Part shown: positions 13,451-24,655 of the stretch, one piece after another | Position numbering within the stretch: position 1 is the stretch's first letter | How the letters are laid out: every line of letters starts with the position of its first letter | Origin: Opisthocomus hoazin | Taxonomy: Eukaryota; Chordata; Aves; Opisthocomiformes; Opisthocomidae | DNA length: 64,000 nucleotides | Direction: 5' to 3' | Assembly: GCF_030867145.1 (NCBI RefSeq) | Contig: NC_134429.1 | Coordinates: 15,500,677 to 15,564,676 of the forward strand | Position numbers and translations under genes: made by a program | Notes under the pieces: generated by a model | The model's database searches: none | Told to the model about the DNA's origin: nothing | The model's input: only the letters and a program-made list of their open reading frames with translations

Positions 13451-14814
13451 AAAAATTAAGCCCACGAGCGGTTTTGGCAGCCCCGGCTCGGCGGGGTTTT
13501 GCAGCCTGCTTGGCTTTAAATAAAACGCCCCAACACAAAGCACCAAAAAAAAAAAAAAAAAAAAAGGGAAAAAAAAATGGTGGTGTTTGGAGCGCTAGAT
13601 GGGGGGATAAAGGAGCTGATCCCTCCTCCCGGATCGGCAGAGCCCTGCCAGCTCAGTTGAACTAACTGTCCTCTGGTTTTGGTGCAATGAATTGTCTGAT
13701 CCGGACTATTTGATTGCATTTGCAGCTTCAGTTACTGGGGTTTGGTTTTGGGGTTTTTTTTTTGGTTTGTTTTGGTTGTGTTTTTTTTTTTTTTATCTTT
13801 TTGGTTCTCTTATTGCTTTTCTGGGTGTTTTTTTTCCTCTTTAAAAAAATCCTCCCCCGTTCTCCCAAGGAAATCTACATCTCTGTGGAACAAATAAAAC
13901 ATTCAGGCACAAACTTCCACCATGGACTGTAAAAAAGAGATGGGTTGATTTTTGTTGGTTTTCTTCCTTTTTTTTTTTTTTATGAAGGCGGTTTTTTTTC
14001 TTCTGCTTTTAGGATATATTGTAGTAGAAAGCCAATGGAGGAAAACAAAGGTAATATATATAATCAAACATATACGGGCCAAAATTACAGTGATTATATA
14101 TAACGAAATCATAGTGTTTTAGGTGTGTGGGTTTATTTTATATTCTGTAATCAGTCCCTGGAGAAAGGCCAGATATACATAGAAATACGCAGTAAATAAT
14201 TTTAAGTATTTCTATATAAGTAGAAATAAAAGAGCATCTATGTGGGCCTAAATCTGAAATTCCAGGAAAAAAAAAGCAGCAGTATTTTAGGCATGTGGTT
14301 TTTAACAAAGAAGGAGCAACGTTATAACGTAGCCTGTAGCAGCACTGTCGTGCAGAAAAAAGGTAAGGCAACATTAAAAAAACATTAAAAAACAAAAAAA
14401 GCATACGTGGTACCTTGGCTGCAGCCTCCAACAACGAGCGTTTGGATGTTACAGGGTATTTTTTTTTTTATATTACAGCATTACCACGTCTATCACACCA
14501 ATTTTTAATGAACCGAATGGCAGGCAGGTTGTCGTAGGGAGCAAGGCGAGCGGCGACGGCTTCTTCTCCACACCACTCCGGCTCTGAAGAGAAATCAATC
14601 CTTTTTCCTTTTTTTTTTTTCTTTTTTGGTTATTTTCCACGCCGTGAGGAGAGCGGGAGGCTTCAACCCCTGCGAAGAATAAAACCGATGGAAGAATAAG
14701 GCGTAAAACTGCCCAGCTTGGGGTGCGTGTGGTGATGATGGGGGGGGGGGGGGGGGGAGCGATTCTGGGCCAAAAATCTTCGCGCTGTGAGGAAAAAAAC
14801 CCAAAACATTTCAG

Positions 14815-15400
14815 CGGTCGGTGCCGGCGAGCCGCACCGTGAGGGGAATGCGGGGACGATGGCGGCGGGGGAGAGGCCGAGGCCTCCACCACTCCCGCGG
14901 CCGAGTGGAAATGCGCATTTCTGGGCATTTTCGCACTCTTCTGTGAAGGGGGGGGGGGGGGGGGGGGGGAAGGTCAGGTTTCACCCGCAGCGCTTTCAGC
15001 AGGAGCCCCTCCACCGCGCTCCTGGCACGCCTGAAGCCCCCGCTCACCGCCCCAGGCCCCCGCGCACCACCCGTCCTTCCCCCCGCTGCCCGCCCGGCGC
15101 CATTTTGTCGCCTGGGCGCCGCTGGCCGCGGCCCCGCCGGGCGGCCATTTTGTGAAGCGAGCGGCGGGGGGGCCGCGCGCAGGGCGGGCGAGGCGGCGCT
15201 GTGGAGCCGGCGGCGGGGCCGGGCCGGGAGGGGCGGGGCCGGGCCGGGAGGGGCGGGGCCGGGGGGGGCGGGGCCGGGCCGGGAAGGGCGGGGCCGCGCC
15301 GGGAAGGGCGGGGCCGCGCCGGGAAGGGCGGGGCCGCGCCGGGAAGGGCGGGGCCGCGCCGTGAGGTGAGGGGCAGCCCCCGCCTCCTCCCCCTTCTCTC
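14815..15400. promoter_or_regulatory. Orphan CpG-island promoter candidate
   Basis: A dense CpG island about 11 kb upstream of SPEN and 4.3 kb beyond the FBLIM1 poly(A) signal, with no coding exon attached. It carries YY1-type CCATTTT/ATGGCGGC motifs at about 14858-14867 (plus), 15098-15107 and 15143-15152, plus tandem GC boxes. The YY1 sites suggest a TATA-less promoter. Its transcript could be a non-coding RNA, an alternative SPEN first exon or a divergent transcript; the sequence does not decide. Confidence 0.5.
15226..15360. repeat. Tandem GC-box minisatellite, 20-bp unit
   Basis: About seven copies of a 20-bp unit. The last four, 15281-15360, are perfect copies of GGGAAGGGCGGGGCCGCGCC; the earlier ones are GGGAGGGGCGGGGCCGGGCC variants. 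Every copy contains an SP1/KLF GC box (GGGCGGGG), so the array is also a homotypic factor-site cluster. Confidence 0.95.
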
Positions 15401-18400
15401 AGCCAAATGCCCTGCCTTCGCTTGCTTATTTCTCTTTTTTTTGTTTGGTTTTTTTTTCCTCCACGAAACGCGGTGCCCTTAAAGTGCCGGGTGGAGGGCG
15501 ATCGCCGCAGCAAGGTTCAGCCGCGGACGAAGCAATCCGATAAAGGAGATTAAAGTGTGTTCCTCCGGCTGGGCGGTGAGGGAAAGTTTAGCCGCGTGGA
15601 GAAGTAAGGGATATATTTATTTTCAGGAGCAATTCCCCCCTCCTTCTCCTCTCCTTCCAGCTTTTTTCCCAGTGATAAATCACCGAGGTCAATAAGCCAC
15701 TATGATAAACGGGATCACCTCTGCGAAAAATATCTCTTGGTTTTGGGGTTTTTTTTAACAAAACCCCTCACCTCTGGGCTCTAATGGACACTTCAGCAAA
15801 ATAAAGATGTAATGTAAGCTGCTTGAAGCCAGGCCTGTGCGAAAATCGTTAATTTGCAGGATGTGGTCATCGCTGCTGAGACGGTGAAGGAAAGCGGGGA
15901 TAGAAAATGCCAAAGCCCTGCTCGCAGACGTGTGCCGTGCATCTATTTTCAGAAATAGGGTGGGTTGGTTCGCCCCCTCCCCCCATTTTGTTTTCTTTTT
16001 TAAATAACTCAGTGTATCACTTGCAGCCTGGTAATGCGCTTGCGTAACCGGCTGCATGGATTTCGCCTCACGGTACTGAAAACATGGCATGCTGTAAAAA
16101 TAAACTGTGGCGCTGGGTGTTTCAGTCCTGCAGGGAAAAATGGGAAAAAAGGAGAATATTGCATAAGTTTTTCTATATGTCCTGCCTGCGCTGCATAACG
16201 AAGCTGGAGAAACTCAGGGCTTGGGCTGCTCCTGGAGTAATCCCTGCTGGTTCGCCCCCCGTCTCCCTCAGCCAGCAGGATCAGACCGGTTTTCATTTAA
16301 GAAATGTGAAGTTTTTCAGGCTGTGGCAAAGATGGGACGGTGCAGAAAACAGGTCTGAACGCTCTGCGGGGAAGGATGATGCAGCAAGCAAGCCGGCTGG
16401 GATATGGTTGCGATTAACCCAGGTCGACCAAAGGAAAACTCCATTTTTCCTCCAGCTTTCTCCATCCCATTTGAAAATAAACCCCAAACCATGGTGAGCA
16501 CCAAGCACCCGACCCTCCTCCCAGTGCCTTTTCCAGCCAGCAAAGCCCCGGCGACTGCCCTGGCCTCAGTTTCCCCTCCTGCAGCGATTCCCTCCTTCCC
16601 CGCACCTTGGAGGCGGTGATGGCAGAGCAAAGGCACGCGAGGAATCTGGCTCATCTCTCCCTCTCTGCTTTTCCCATTTCTCACGGCTGACTGGGGGGAT
16701 GCCGAGGAACGGCACTTCCCAGCCCCTTTCCCTTTACAGGGCTCGCTTTCCTCACGCCGAGCCATAATCTTCGGCTTGCAAACAAAACCTGCAAAAATGC
16801 CTTATTTGTTACAAAGCAACACTTTGACCACCGATTTAAAAACACTACGGCTGTGCCTGTCAGCTCCTGCTTTAATTTAAAAGCTCTTTTTAAAAATCAG
16901 GCAGACCTCTGAGTTGCAAGAAAGATAATCTTTGGGTTTTTTATGGACTACACCGTTGTCTTCCTGGGAGCAAATTGGGCTTGCAGTGTGGTACATTATC
17001 AGATGCCTTCACTGGGAAAGCCTGGGGAAATTTTATCCCTGAGCCGCACCCAGCCTGAAGTGAAGAAATATTTGCATTTGCTTCTCCTTGGAGGGCAGCC
17101 AGGTTCCTCCCCGCTCTCCTTGGCCTGCCAAGAGGGATTGCAAGAAAAGACGGGCTTATTGCAGCAGCCGAAGGAAGGGCAGGGCCCGGCCGGTGCGATT
17201 CAGAGGCGTGCAATCCTCTTTTGCCCTTTTGCACTGCCGCTGGAATAAGACGAGGGAGACCTCAAGCGGGTTTTACGCCCAGGTGGTCTCAGGGGGCTCT
17301 GCAAGGATTCGGGGGGCTCCCAGGGCTGAGTGGGAACTTCATATTGCTCCATGCACGATTTGCATCTGGTTTATTTTTGCTAGCAGACCTGGGGCGAGGA
17401 GCCCAAGGATGGGCTGAGCCGTCGCAGCCAACGTGGGCTTGCTCGGCAGCAGGACGGGACCCAGTTCCTGCAGCCTTGCCCCTGTGAAATCTCTACGCAG
17501 CTCGGCCGGCGCTGGAAATTCCTCGAGATCCTCCTGGGGGAAAACGCGGGGCCGTGCTTTTCAGGCATAGCGATGTTCCTCATGCCTTGGCTCATAATGT
17601 TTCTCCCCTTATCCAAGAAGAAAATGGCTTAAATCAGTCTTGTAGCATCTTACCTCCATGTCTGTCCGTCCCTGTCCCTTGTCACCTTCTGCTCCTGGAA
17701 AATGCCAACTCTGACCGCCTCCGCGTCCCTTCGCCGCACCGCCAAACTCTCCAGCTGTGCCTTGTCCTTCGTGTCGATAAAAATCTTTCCCCCGCCTGCC
17801 TCCGGCCAAAAATCGCCACGGTCCCGGTGCTAAGAGCCCAGCCTGGCTTGCTCTGTGGGGGAAATACCAGACCGCTACCCACCACCATTAGCTCTGCGGA
17901 GGGGTACCGTAGCTTGCTGAGCACCCAAGGGTGCTGCGCACAGGGTTTAAGCCAGCGTGCAATGCAATAACGCATCCGAAACGCTGCTCAGCATCAGCGT
18001 TTCCATCCTCCCCGAAAACCTTGCTTGCAAAAATAGCCGTATTGCCAAAAAACAGGCAAACCTTTGCTCTCTGGGGCTTCCCCACTCCCTTTGGCCACCA
18101 CCAAGTCTGCCCACGTCTTTATAAATTTTTAACATCATTTTGGTGCCTGGTTGGTGCCCAGCTGGACCCAAAGCCACCCACTTACGTGACTGGGACAGAC
18201 CGCAACTTCACATTAACATCCTATTTATAAATAAGTTTATAGCAAGTTATGACCTGATTGATGGGCTGTAGACGCACATTAACGAACGTTGAGTAATAGG
18301 CTTTGTAGACGGGAAGAGTTGCAGGAAATAGTTGCGGGGTCGGTGTGATTAATCAACCAGCCCAGCGGACTCCGGTGCATACATTAACCATATGTTAACC

Positions 18401-19240
18401 CTTTCATTCATAAATAACCATACGTTAACCCTTTCATTCATAAACACAGCACGCTGAAGAGACATTATACGTGACCCAGAAACTTATGGCTGCTGGTTTG
18501 GCTGCTGGTTTTTTTTAGCAGCTCCCTTTTTTCATCAGGAAACCATTAAGCATCATCTCAGATGCTCGTGCTATTTTCTGCTCTCCATTTGTGGCTTTTT
18601 AAGCGCTTTTGGTTAAAAAGAAAACCTCTCTTTCTCCGGCTGGTTTGCAACGCCCTCGCAAACAAAACCGCTAAGCGCCGGTGACATCGGTTGCACAGAT
18701 GTTGGGTACGCAGAGAAATGGTCTAATTTCTGCTGGTTTGGAGCTTGGACCAAGAGAAGGTCAAAAAGCTTCCGACGGTGGAGCAGTATTATCTTGGATA
18801 ACAGGCAAAAACGGGGCTGTTGGTCTTTCCCAGCATCCCAGCGTTGTGGGATATAGGAGACAGCGTTGAGCTGGAGTTTTTCTGTCTGATGGAGGAATTT
18901 GTGCTCCGGCTGCCCTCTGCCGGCTCCGGCACCGGGCTGAGACAGAGCCCAGACAGCGCAGGCTGCCAGCAAAAAAAAAAAACACCAAACACCCTTTCAT
19001 CAACACCATGGTGCAAAACCCTGAATCTGGCCCCAAAAGTGACCCTCCGCTCTCCCCCGGGCGACAACAGCCATCTGCCAAATCGCTGCACCCCAATATG
19101 AGCCGCGTTATCACCCTGAGCAACCCGACTCTTGCCACGCCTATAAAATCTAAGAAGTGGCGCTTTTTTCATACTTTTAAACTTGCATTTTATGGGTTTG
19201 GAATGCAGGGCAGATGAAAGAAACGAGGGTTTTTAAACTC
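15401..19240. other. Intergenic region between orphan CpG island and FBLIM1
   Basis: No gene recognised. The region contains AT-rich islands near 18.1-18.5 kb, including a tandem 30-bp duplication and a MEF2-like CTATTTATAA at 18221-18230. One MIR-like core motif sits at 16561-16576. Confidence 0.55.
18385..18444. repeat. Tandem duplication of a 30-bp AT-rich unit
   Basis: Two adjacent 30-bp copies, 18385-18414 and 18415-18444, differ at one base (CATATG versus CATACG). Each contains a GTTAACC core. Two copies do not make a satellite; this is a recent local duplication. Confidence 0.9.
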
Positions 19241-19245
19241 GGGGT

Positions 19246-19251
19246 TTTATT
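19246..19251 (-). terminator. FBLIM1: FBLIM1 poly(A) signal candidate
   Basis: AATAAA on the minus strand, about 425 nt downstream of the FBLIM1 stop codon. It is the first canonical signal after the stop that I found. Confidence 0.6.
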
Positions 19252-19675
19252 TAACTGCGAGTAACTAAATCAGTGCCTGCTCTCTGCGTCACCGCAGAGA
19301 GAAATGTTTAAGTGAAACCCTAAGGAAGCTTGAGAAGAAAGAAAAAACACCCAAGGAAACCAAAGCGGCCTCGGAAAAGGAGTTTAAAAAAAGAAATAAG
19401 TGAAGGAAACCTCAGCTCCTCCGCCACCGCTGCTCTGCCAGGGCTTTTTGTGTTCGTAACAAGCGCGGAGCCGTGCCGGGACACTACATCTGCGCTTCTC
19501 TGTCTGGCCAGCCCAGTGGCTCGGGGTCCCGGGTACCTTTCGGTGACAAAACCACCAGTCCTGCCGCTATTTGGGGGTGCGGCGGGCAGCTGGGACCAGC
19601 TGCGGGGTGCATCCTGGTGGGTGCACCCCCTTTTCGGTGTCCGGCGCTGGAAGACGGAGGTCGAGCCCCGGGGTT

Positions 19676-19789
19676 TTAGCAGGACGACTCATTTCGCCAG
19701 CGGACGTGGCAGGACTTGCAGAGGAGGTGGTTGTCCAGGGGGTAGCACCCGTTCTCGTTCGGCTCTGGCGACAGAGGCGTCCCGCAGCT
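19676..19789 (-). CDS. FBLIM1: FBLIM1 coding exon 7 (end of LIM3, stop TAA)
   Basis: Residues 300-336. It contains [16 protein letters not shown], which matches the human C-terminus, and ends ESSC followed by TAA at 19678-19676. Confidence 0.93.
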   Translation of the reverse strand, partial: SCGTPLSPEPNENGCYPLDNHLLCKSCHVRWRNESSC

Positions 19790-22267
19790 CTGGAGGCAAG
19801 AGGGGAAAGGGAGGCCATGTTTTAGGGGTCACCGTGCCACATTGCATCCCCATCTTGCCTGCAAAACCCACCAGTGCTCGGGAAAAGCAACAAACTACAT
19901 CAAAAGTATGGGAAGCTGAAGCTGTCCTGGCTGAACACATCGTCCTTTTCAGAATCACAGACTGGTCGGGGTTGGCAGGGCCCTCTGTGGGTCACGCAGC
20001 CCAACCCCCTGCCCAAGCAGGGTCACCCAGAGCAGGCTGCACAGCACCGCGGCCAGGCGGGGCTGGAACATCTCCAAGAGAAGGAGACTCCACAGCCTCC
20101 CTGGGCAGCCTGGGCCAGGGCTCCGTCACCCTCAGAGGGAAGAAGTTCTTCCTCGGGTTCAGCTGGAGCTTCCTCTGCTTCAGTTTGTGCCCCTTGCCCC
20201 TTGTCCTGTCGCTGGGCACCACTGGAAAGAGTCTGGCCCCGTCGTCCTGACCCCCACCCTGCAGATATTTAGAGGCATTTCTAAGGTCCCCTGGCAGCCT
20301 TCTCTTCTCCAGGCTGAACAAGCCCAGCTCCCTCAGCCTCTCCTCGTAGGAGAGATGCTCCAGTCCCTTCCTCATCCTCGTAGCCCTGCGCTGGACTCTC
20401 TCCAGTAGCTCCTCATCTTTCTTGAACTGGGGAGCCCAGAACTGGACACAGCACTCCAACTGGGGCCTCTCCAGGGCAGAGCAGAGGGGGAGAAGAAGTC
20501 TTCCCCCTCCCTGTCGCTTGCAAGATGAACTGCTGGCTAAAAAATAACCCCGGCTGCTTTGAGTCCCACGGGCGTGCGCTGGAAAGGCTCAGTGCCAAAC
20601 CCCTCGGCTTCTGGGGGCCGGTCGGGGCCGTACCTCGCAGCGGTAGCAGCTCTCGTGGAAACTGCGTCCCAGGCACTCAATCTTGTAGGTGTCCTTGTCA
20701 TCGCGGGGGACGATGGGGCGCTCGCAGGCGCTGCAAACTGTGGCGTATTTCCTGACGGGAGCAAAGCAGGGTGGCGTGAGCCCCGTGGGGGTGTTGGGGA
20801 TGAGCTAACCCCCTCCCAATGAGGGGGATGCTCCCCTGTTTCTGTGCTCCCCAACCTGTAGAAGTCGGCCACGCAGTACACCTCGCCCCTCTCGTCCACG
20901 GCGAAGCTCTCGGCGCCGATGGCCCGGCCGCAGCCGGCGCAGGAGAAGCAGCCGGGGTGGTAGCCTTTACCCAGGGCACGCACGATGCGCTCCGCAATCA
21001 GCCCCCGGCACTTGGCGCATTTCTCCAGCGTGGCCTGGGGTTTGGGGGGGAACATGCCAGCTCCCACCCCGAGGGACTGCATCTCCCACCACCCGCCGCG
21101 GGCGCTGGCCGTCCCGAGGGAGGACGGGTACCTGGTAGCAGGCGTCGCACGTGGGGCGTCCGTCTTTTTGGTAGTAGCGCTGCCCGGCCAGGAGCCGGTG
21201 GCACGTCCGGCAGGTGAAGCAGGCAGCGTGGTACTGCTTCCGCATCGCCTCCACCGTCGCCTCCCGCGGCCCCACCGCTTTGTGGCAGAAGGCACAGATG
21301 TCTGCGGGAAGAAGGGAGAGGGCTGCGGTGCTGCGTGCCTCAGTTTCCCCAACCGGGGATGAACCCACACTGCGCGGCTGGTCCCCCCTTACCTCTGGAG
21401 CCGTCCCTCTCCGGGTACCCGTTCGCATCCTGCCACTGTGGCTTGCCCGCTTGCTCCTGGCAAAATTTGGGCGGCCTCAGCTGGGCAGGGGAGGCGGAAG
21501 GGGCCTGGTGAGCGGGGGAAGGCCAAAGCACGTTACATTCGCGCTCTTGCAGGTGGGGAAACTGAGGCACTGGGCCGGCTGCACCCCATCATCCTCACCT
21601 CAAGCGTGGTGGGTGCTGCCAGGTCCAGTTGCTGCAGTGCTGGACCCAGTGCCTCCACAGACAAGGGCTGGGGCGCTTCGGAGAGGACGAGGACTGGCGG
21701 GGATGAAAGCACGGGGGCCACTGGGCGGCTTTCTGCGGCGAAAGCCAGACATGGTGGGTTTGGGGGGGCAATAATGTCCAATAACACCCCATTGCAATAA
21801 TCCCCTGACAGCTTTGCAGCAGCGCTCGCCGACCTGCCCCAAAAGCAAACGCCGTCCCGGCCGGAGGGGACAAACAGCACCGATAAGCGCCCGGTGACAG
21901 AGAGCAAACACAGCCCTTCCCCGGCAGCCGGATCCATCCCAGGATGGGTGCAGGGATTTGGGGAATAACCCCTCCAAAACACCCACATCCCCTCCTGCCT
22001 GCACGCGCGTCCTTTAGCAAAACATCTCCGCAGCATCCTCAGCACCATCATCATCCTCGCAGCCCCCCGCGGACACCCCTCACCTCCATTGGGCAATGTC
22101 AGGGGCCGCAGCGGTGGGGTTCGGGGGCGATGGGTGCCCGGGACCTCGGCACCATCCGGCCGCGTCTCCCCTTGGGTCGTCTCCTTGGTGGCTGTCTCCC
22201 TCCGCGGTGGCACCAGGGTGATGAAGACGGACGAAGAGATCCTCTTCTCCGCTTTCCCCGGCAGCAT
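19676..22267 (-). CDS. FBLIM1: FBLIM1 (migfilin), filamin-binding LIM protein, 7 coding exons, 336 aa
   Basis: Migfilin is a cytoplasmic adaptor at cell-matrix and cell-cell junctions. It binds filamin through its N-terminus and kindlin-2 through its LIM domains, linking integrin adhesion to actin. Here residues about 6-24 ([17 protein letters not shown]) match the filamin-binding segment. Residues 62-143 form a linker, and three C-terminal LIM domains follow at about 144-200, 201-260 and 261-336, each with the Cys/His zinc pattern. Exon phases close over seven exons (1011 nt including stop). The human protein is 373 aa; the difference lies in the linker, where the human polyproline runs are missing. 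I start at the ATG at 22267; an in-frame ATG at 22303 lies beyond the likely acceptor. The 5' UTR exon was not located. A CR1 LINE sits in the last intron, in sense orientation. Confidence 0.93.
19953..20498 (-). mobile_element. CR1 LINE 3' fragment in FBLIM1 last intron
   Basis: A 5'-truncated CR1, about 0.55 kb, minus strand. It encodes the ORF2 C-terminal stretch ([20 protein letters not shown] and [14 protein letters not shown]) and ends in the usual GGGTGACCCACAGAGGGCCC region with an ATTCTG tail. It fills most of the 844-bp intron and lies in sense with FBLIM1. The reading frame is degraded near the 3' end, so it is a dead copy. Confidence 0.95.
20634..20751 (-). CDS. FBLIM1: FBLIM1 coding exon 6 (first half of LIM3)
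   Basis: Residues 260-299. It starts KYATVCSAC and ends HESCYRCE, with a GTACG donor. Confidence 0.93.
20856..21034 (-). CDS. FBLIM1: FBLIM1 coding exon 5 (LIM2)
   Basis: Residues 201-260. It starts ATLEKCAKC and ends CVADFYR with a split Arg codon. Confidence 0.95.
21132..21301 (-). CDS. FBLIM1: FBLIM1 coding exon 4 (LIM1)
   Basis: Residues 144-200. It starts DICAFCHK and ends DACYQ, a complete LIM zinc finger pair with CFTCRTC in the middle. Confidence 0.95.
21335..21570. repeat. Inverted pair of MIR-like core motifs around FBLIM1 exon 3
   Basis: GTGCCTCAGTTTCCCCA at 21335-21351 and its exact reverse complement at 21554-21570. Both arms are intronic, with the 112-nt exon between them. 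Confidence 0.9.
21393..21504 (-). CDS. FBLIM1: FBLIM1 coding exon 3
   Basis: Residues 107-144, linker ending ERDGSR. At 112 nt its skipping would change the frame. It is flanked on both sides by inverted copies of a 17-base MIR-like core (21335-21351 and 21554-21570). Confidence 0.85.
21599..21732 (-). CDS. FBLIM1: FBLIM1 coding exon 2
   Basis: Residues 62-106, a Pro/Leu-rich linker with ALQQLDL resembling the human DLEQLHL stretch. The acceptor is CGCCGCAG, the donor GTGAG. No poly-Pro run is present. Confidence 0.85.
22084..22267 (-). CDS. FBLIM1: FBLIM1 coding exon 1
   Basis: Residues 1-62, starting [15 protein letters not shown] and ending at LPNG plus one base. A probable acceptor (TTCTGCAG) lies 8 nt upstream of the ATG, so the exon probably starts at 22275. 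The donor is GTGAG at 22083. Confidence 0.9.
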
Positions 22268-24655
22268 CGTCGCAGCTGCAGAAGGGCCGGACCTGGGTTC
22301 CATTTTAGGGATAAGAAGATAAAAAGGAGCAAAACCCCGCGGGCACACCAGCAGCTCCTGCAGCCGCGCCGCCCTTCGGCCTCAACCCGCCTCCCTCCTC
22401 GCCCTCCCGGAACGGCAGAAGGAACAAGCGTTCCTGTCCCACGTCACGGCAATAAACGCTGTCATGCCTGGGAGGACAGAAGGTAAAGGGTCCCAGCAAA
22501 GCAGCATCCAAAATCACCCATTTTCATGCCTCTGGAGCCAAACCCCACCCTTTTGTAAACATTTTAACCTCCTTATTGTCCCCACCTGGGATTAAACTCC
22601 CTGCAGGCAGCAAGAAAACCCCACCTTTTCTCTTAAAAATGGGGTTGCAGTAGGATCTGCTTTGGCAAACCCCTTTTTTGGGTGTTTCCAGGTCCCCTGG
22701 CTCCCCATCCCCTCCCCGCTTACCCCCATTTCCCCAATAATCGCTCCCAGCTCAGGGCATCCCCCCCTTTATTTTTCCAGCTGGGGAAACTGAGGCACAC
22801 CGCCGCGAATCGCCGCGTCCCCGTCACCGAAACGGCCCCCGAGCAGCGCAGGCAGGATGCGCCCGACCCCGATAAACCCCGCTCGGGAAGGAAAAGGGCT
22901 GTTTATTCAGCTTCCCAACGGGAAAAGCAGCCGGGGCGAAGCTTCCCCTTCCCAAACGGGATGGTTTGGGGGGCGGGAACCCCGAGGCTTTAGCCAGGGG
23001 TGCCGCGACGGTGAAGGAGGATTCATCCCCGAGAGGAATCGGCGGCTTGAAAAATACCCGTGTGACGAGTTGCCCGGTCTCATGCCCTGGCGCAGGGCGG
23101 CTCTGCTCCCCGAAAATCCCGCTCGCAGGCGTCAGCGCATCCTTTCGGGGGGCAGCCGGTCCCCGCGTGGCAGGGGAAAAGCTTCGGGATGGGCTCACCG
23201 GTGACTTCAGCCTCTGACTCAAGCAGGGGAAGGGATTAAAAAAAAAGGCAGAAACACCGAGCGGCTTCGCTCGCTGCCTCCTTCCCTCCCTCCCCGCCGG
23301 CAAAACCCCAAACGGGCTCCGGCGTTGCCAGCCTTCGCCCAGCCGCTCAAATCCTCACCCGCAGGAGCCGCTGCTTTTCCGCCTCCCTGGCCGACCTGCA
23401 GAAAAATAGGGGGGGAAAGAGGAAAAAAAAAAAAAAAAAAAAGTAATAATCATAAAAAAACAACCCGAAAGAGAAGAAAAGAAAAAAAAAAAAAAATCTG
23501 CTGGGCTAATGGGAACCATGTGCTCGCCGTCGCATTCCTCTTTGTGCCGGGGCTGACGGGATCCCCGTGGCCCCACGGCGGCACCCCCAGTTTCCCCCTC
23601 CCCAGCCGGGGCCGTCGGGGTGGTCGAGGCTCGAGGGGTGCATTAACGGGGTTCATCCCCCTCCTTTTTTTTATGGGGTGTCCCCCCCCTCCCCCATAGC
23701 TCCATCCTGTTTCGGGGTGGCCAGGGCCACGCTGGGAAGGGCCCCCCCGGTTTCCTGCAAGCATCGCCCCACAATCTCCCGGGGTGGGAGCCCAGGTGGG
23801 ACCGACGGGGATGGGGCCACTTATGGGGCACCCTCCCGCACCCCCCAAATTTGGGATGGGACGTGGCCCTCCTGCAACTGTCCCCCAACCCTGTCCCCAG
23901 CCCTGGGGACCTCTTGGAGAGTGCGGTGAGGACGCCCACGGGAGAAGGGACGGGGCGGGGGGGACACAGCCCTTGGGGTCCCCTCGTCCCTTCCCTGAGT
24001 GGCCCCCCTGTCCCCTTGTCCCTTTCCCTGGGGGGTGGCCTTGCAGCCCCCTCCCCCCCCAATCCCCCGTCTCCCACCCGGTAGCCCCGCAGCCCCCTGT
24101 CCCCTACCTGGGGGTGCCCTGTCCCCTACGTGGCGGTGGCCCCACCGTGTCCCCCCCTGCCTGGGGGTGTCCCCAGCCCCCTACCCGGGGGGGGTCCCCC
24201 CCGTCCCCTTGTCCCGTCCCAGGACAGCTCACCCCATTACCTGGGGGGGGTCCCCTAGCCCACCTTGGGGGGCGTCTCCAACCCCATACCCGGGGTGTCC
24301 CCTACCTGGGGGTGTCCCCTCCCCGGGGGTGTCCCCTGTCCCCTACCTGGGGAGCCGGTGCGGGTCCCTCTGTGCGCTCCGCGGGCGCTCCCTGCCCGGC
24401 ACGGCGGGGGCAGCGGGGGGGGGCAGAGCCGCCCGGCATCACCGCCCCTTCCTCCTCCTCCTCCTCCTCCTCCTTTCCTCCTCCCCCCAGCCTGCCCCAC
24501 GGCCCCGGCTTGGGGGTGACGAGATGTCCTTGGGGTGCCCCACGCACCCCGGGGGTGCTCCGTGGGGCCCAAGGGTGCCTCTGTGTCCTCAGGGACGACC
24601 CATGCCCCCCACCCCCATGGACACCCCCCCACCCGATTGCCCCAGGCACCCTCGG
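22268..24655. other. FBLIM1 upstream region, no further exon assigned
   Basis: GC-rich sequence that probably includes the FBLIM1 5' UTR exon and promoter, but I cannot place them. It holds a MIR-like core at 22783-22798, an A-rich tract at about 23423-23495 and C/G-rich degenerate repeats from about 23.9 kb. Long Pro-rich open frames are compositional. Confidence 0.5.

Larger units (their letters stand above)
5259..14814. other. Intergenic region upstream of SPEN, no gene recognised
   Basis: About 9.5 kb with no exon, tRNA or full mobile element that I can support. It includes A-rich tracts, an AT-rich block at 8.1-8.4 kb, an old MIR/L2-like tail near 12.5 kb, simple repeats at 13.3-14.0 kb and one 18-base poly-G tract at 14740-14757. 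Short open frames here look random. Confidence 0.6.

Noticed and set aside
5259-19240. A UQCRH-like intronless copy between SPEN and FBLIM1, as in human
   Set aside because: No UQCRH-like peptide is seen on either strand; the human copy is a later retrocopy.
19676-22267. PINCH/LIMS, zyxin or LPP as the identity of the three-LIM gene
   Set aside because: The N-terminal [15 protein letters not shown] filamin-binding segment and the three-LIM count fit FBLIM1, as do its neighbours.
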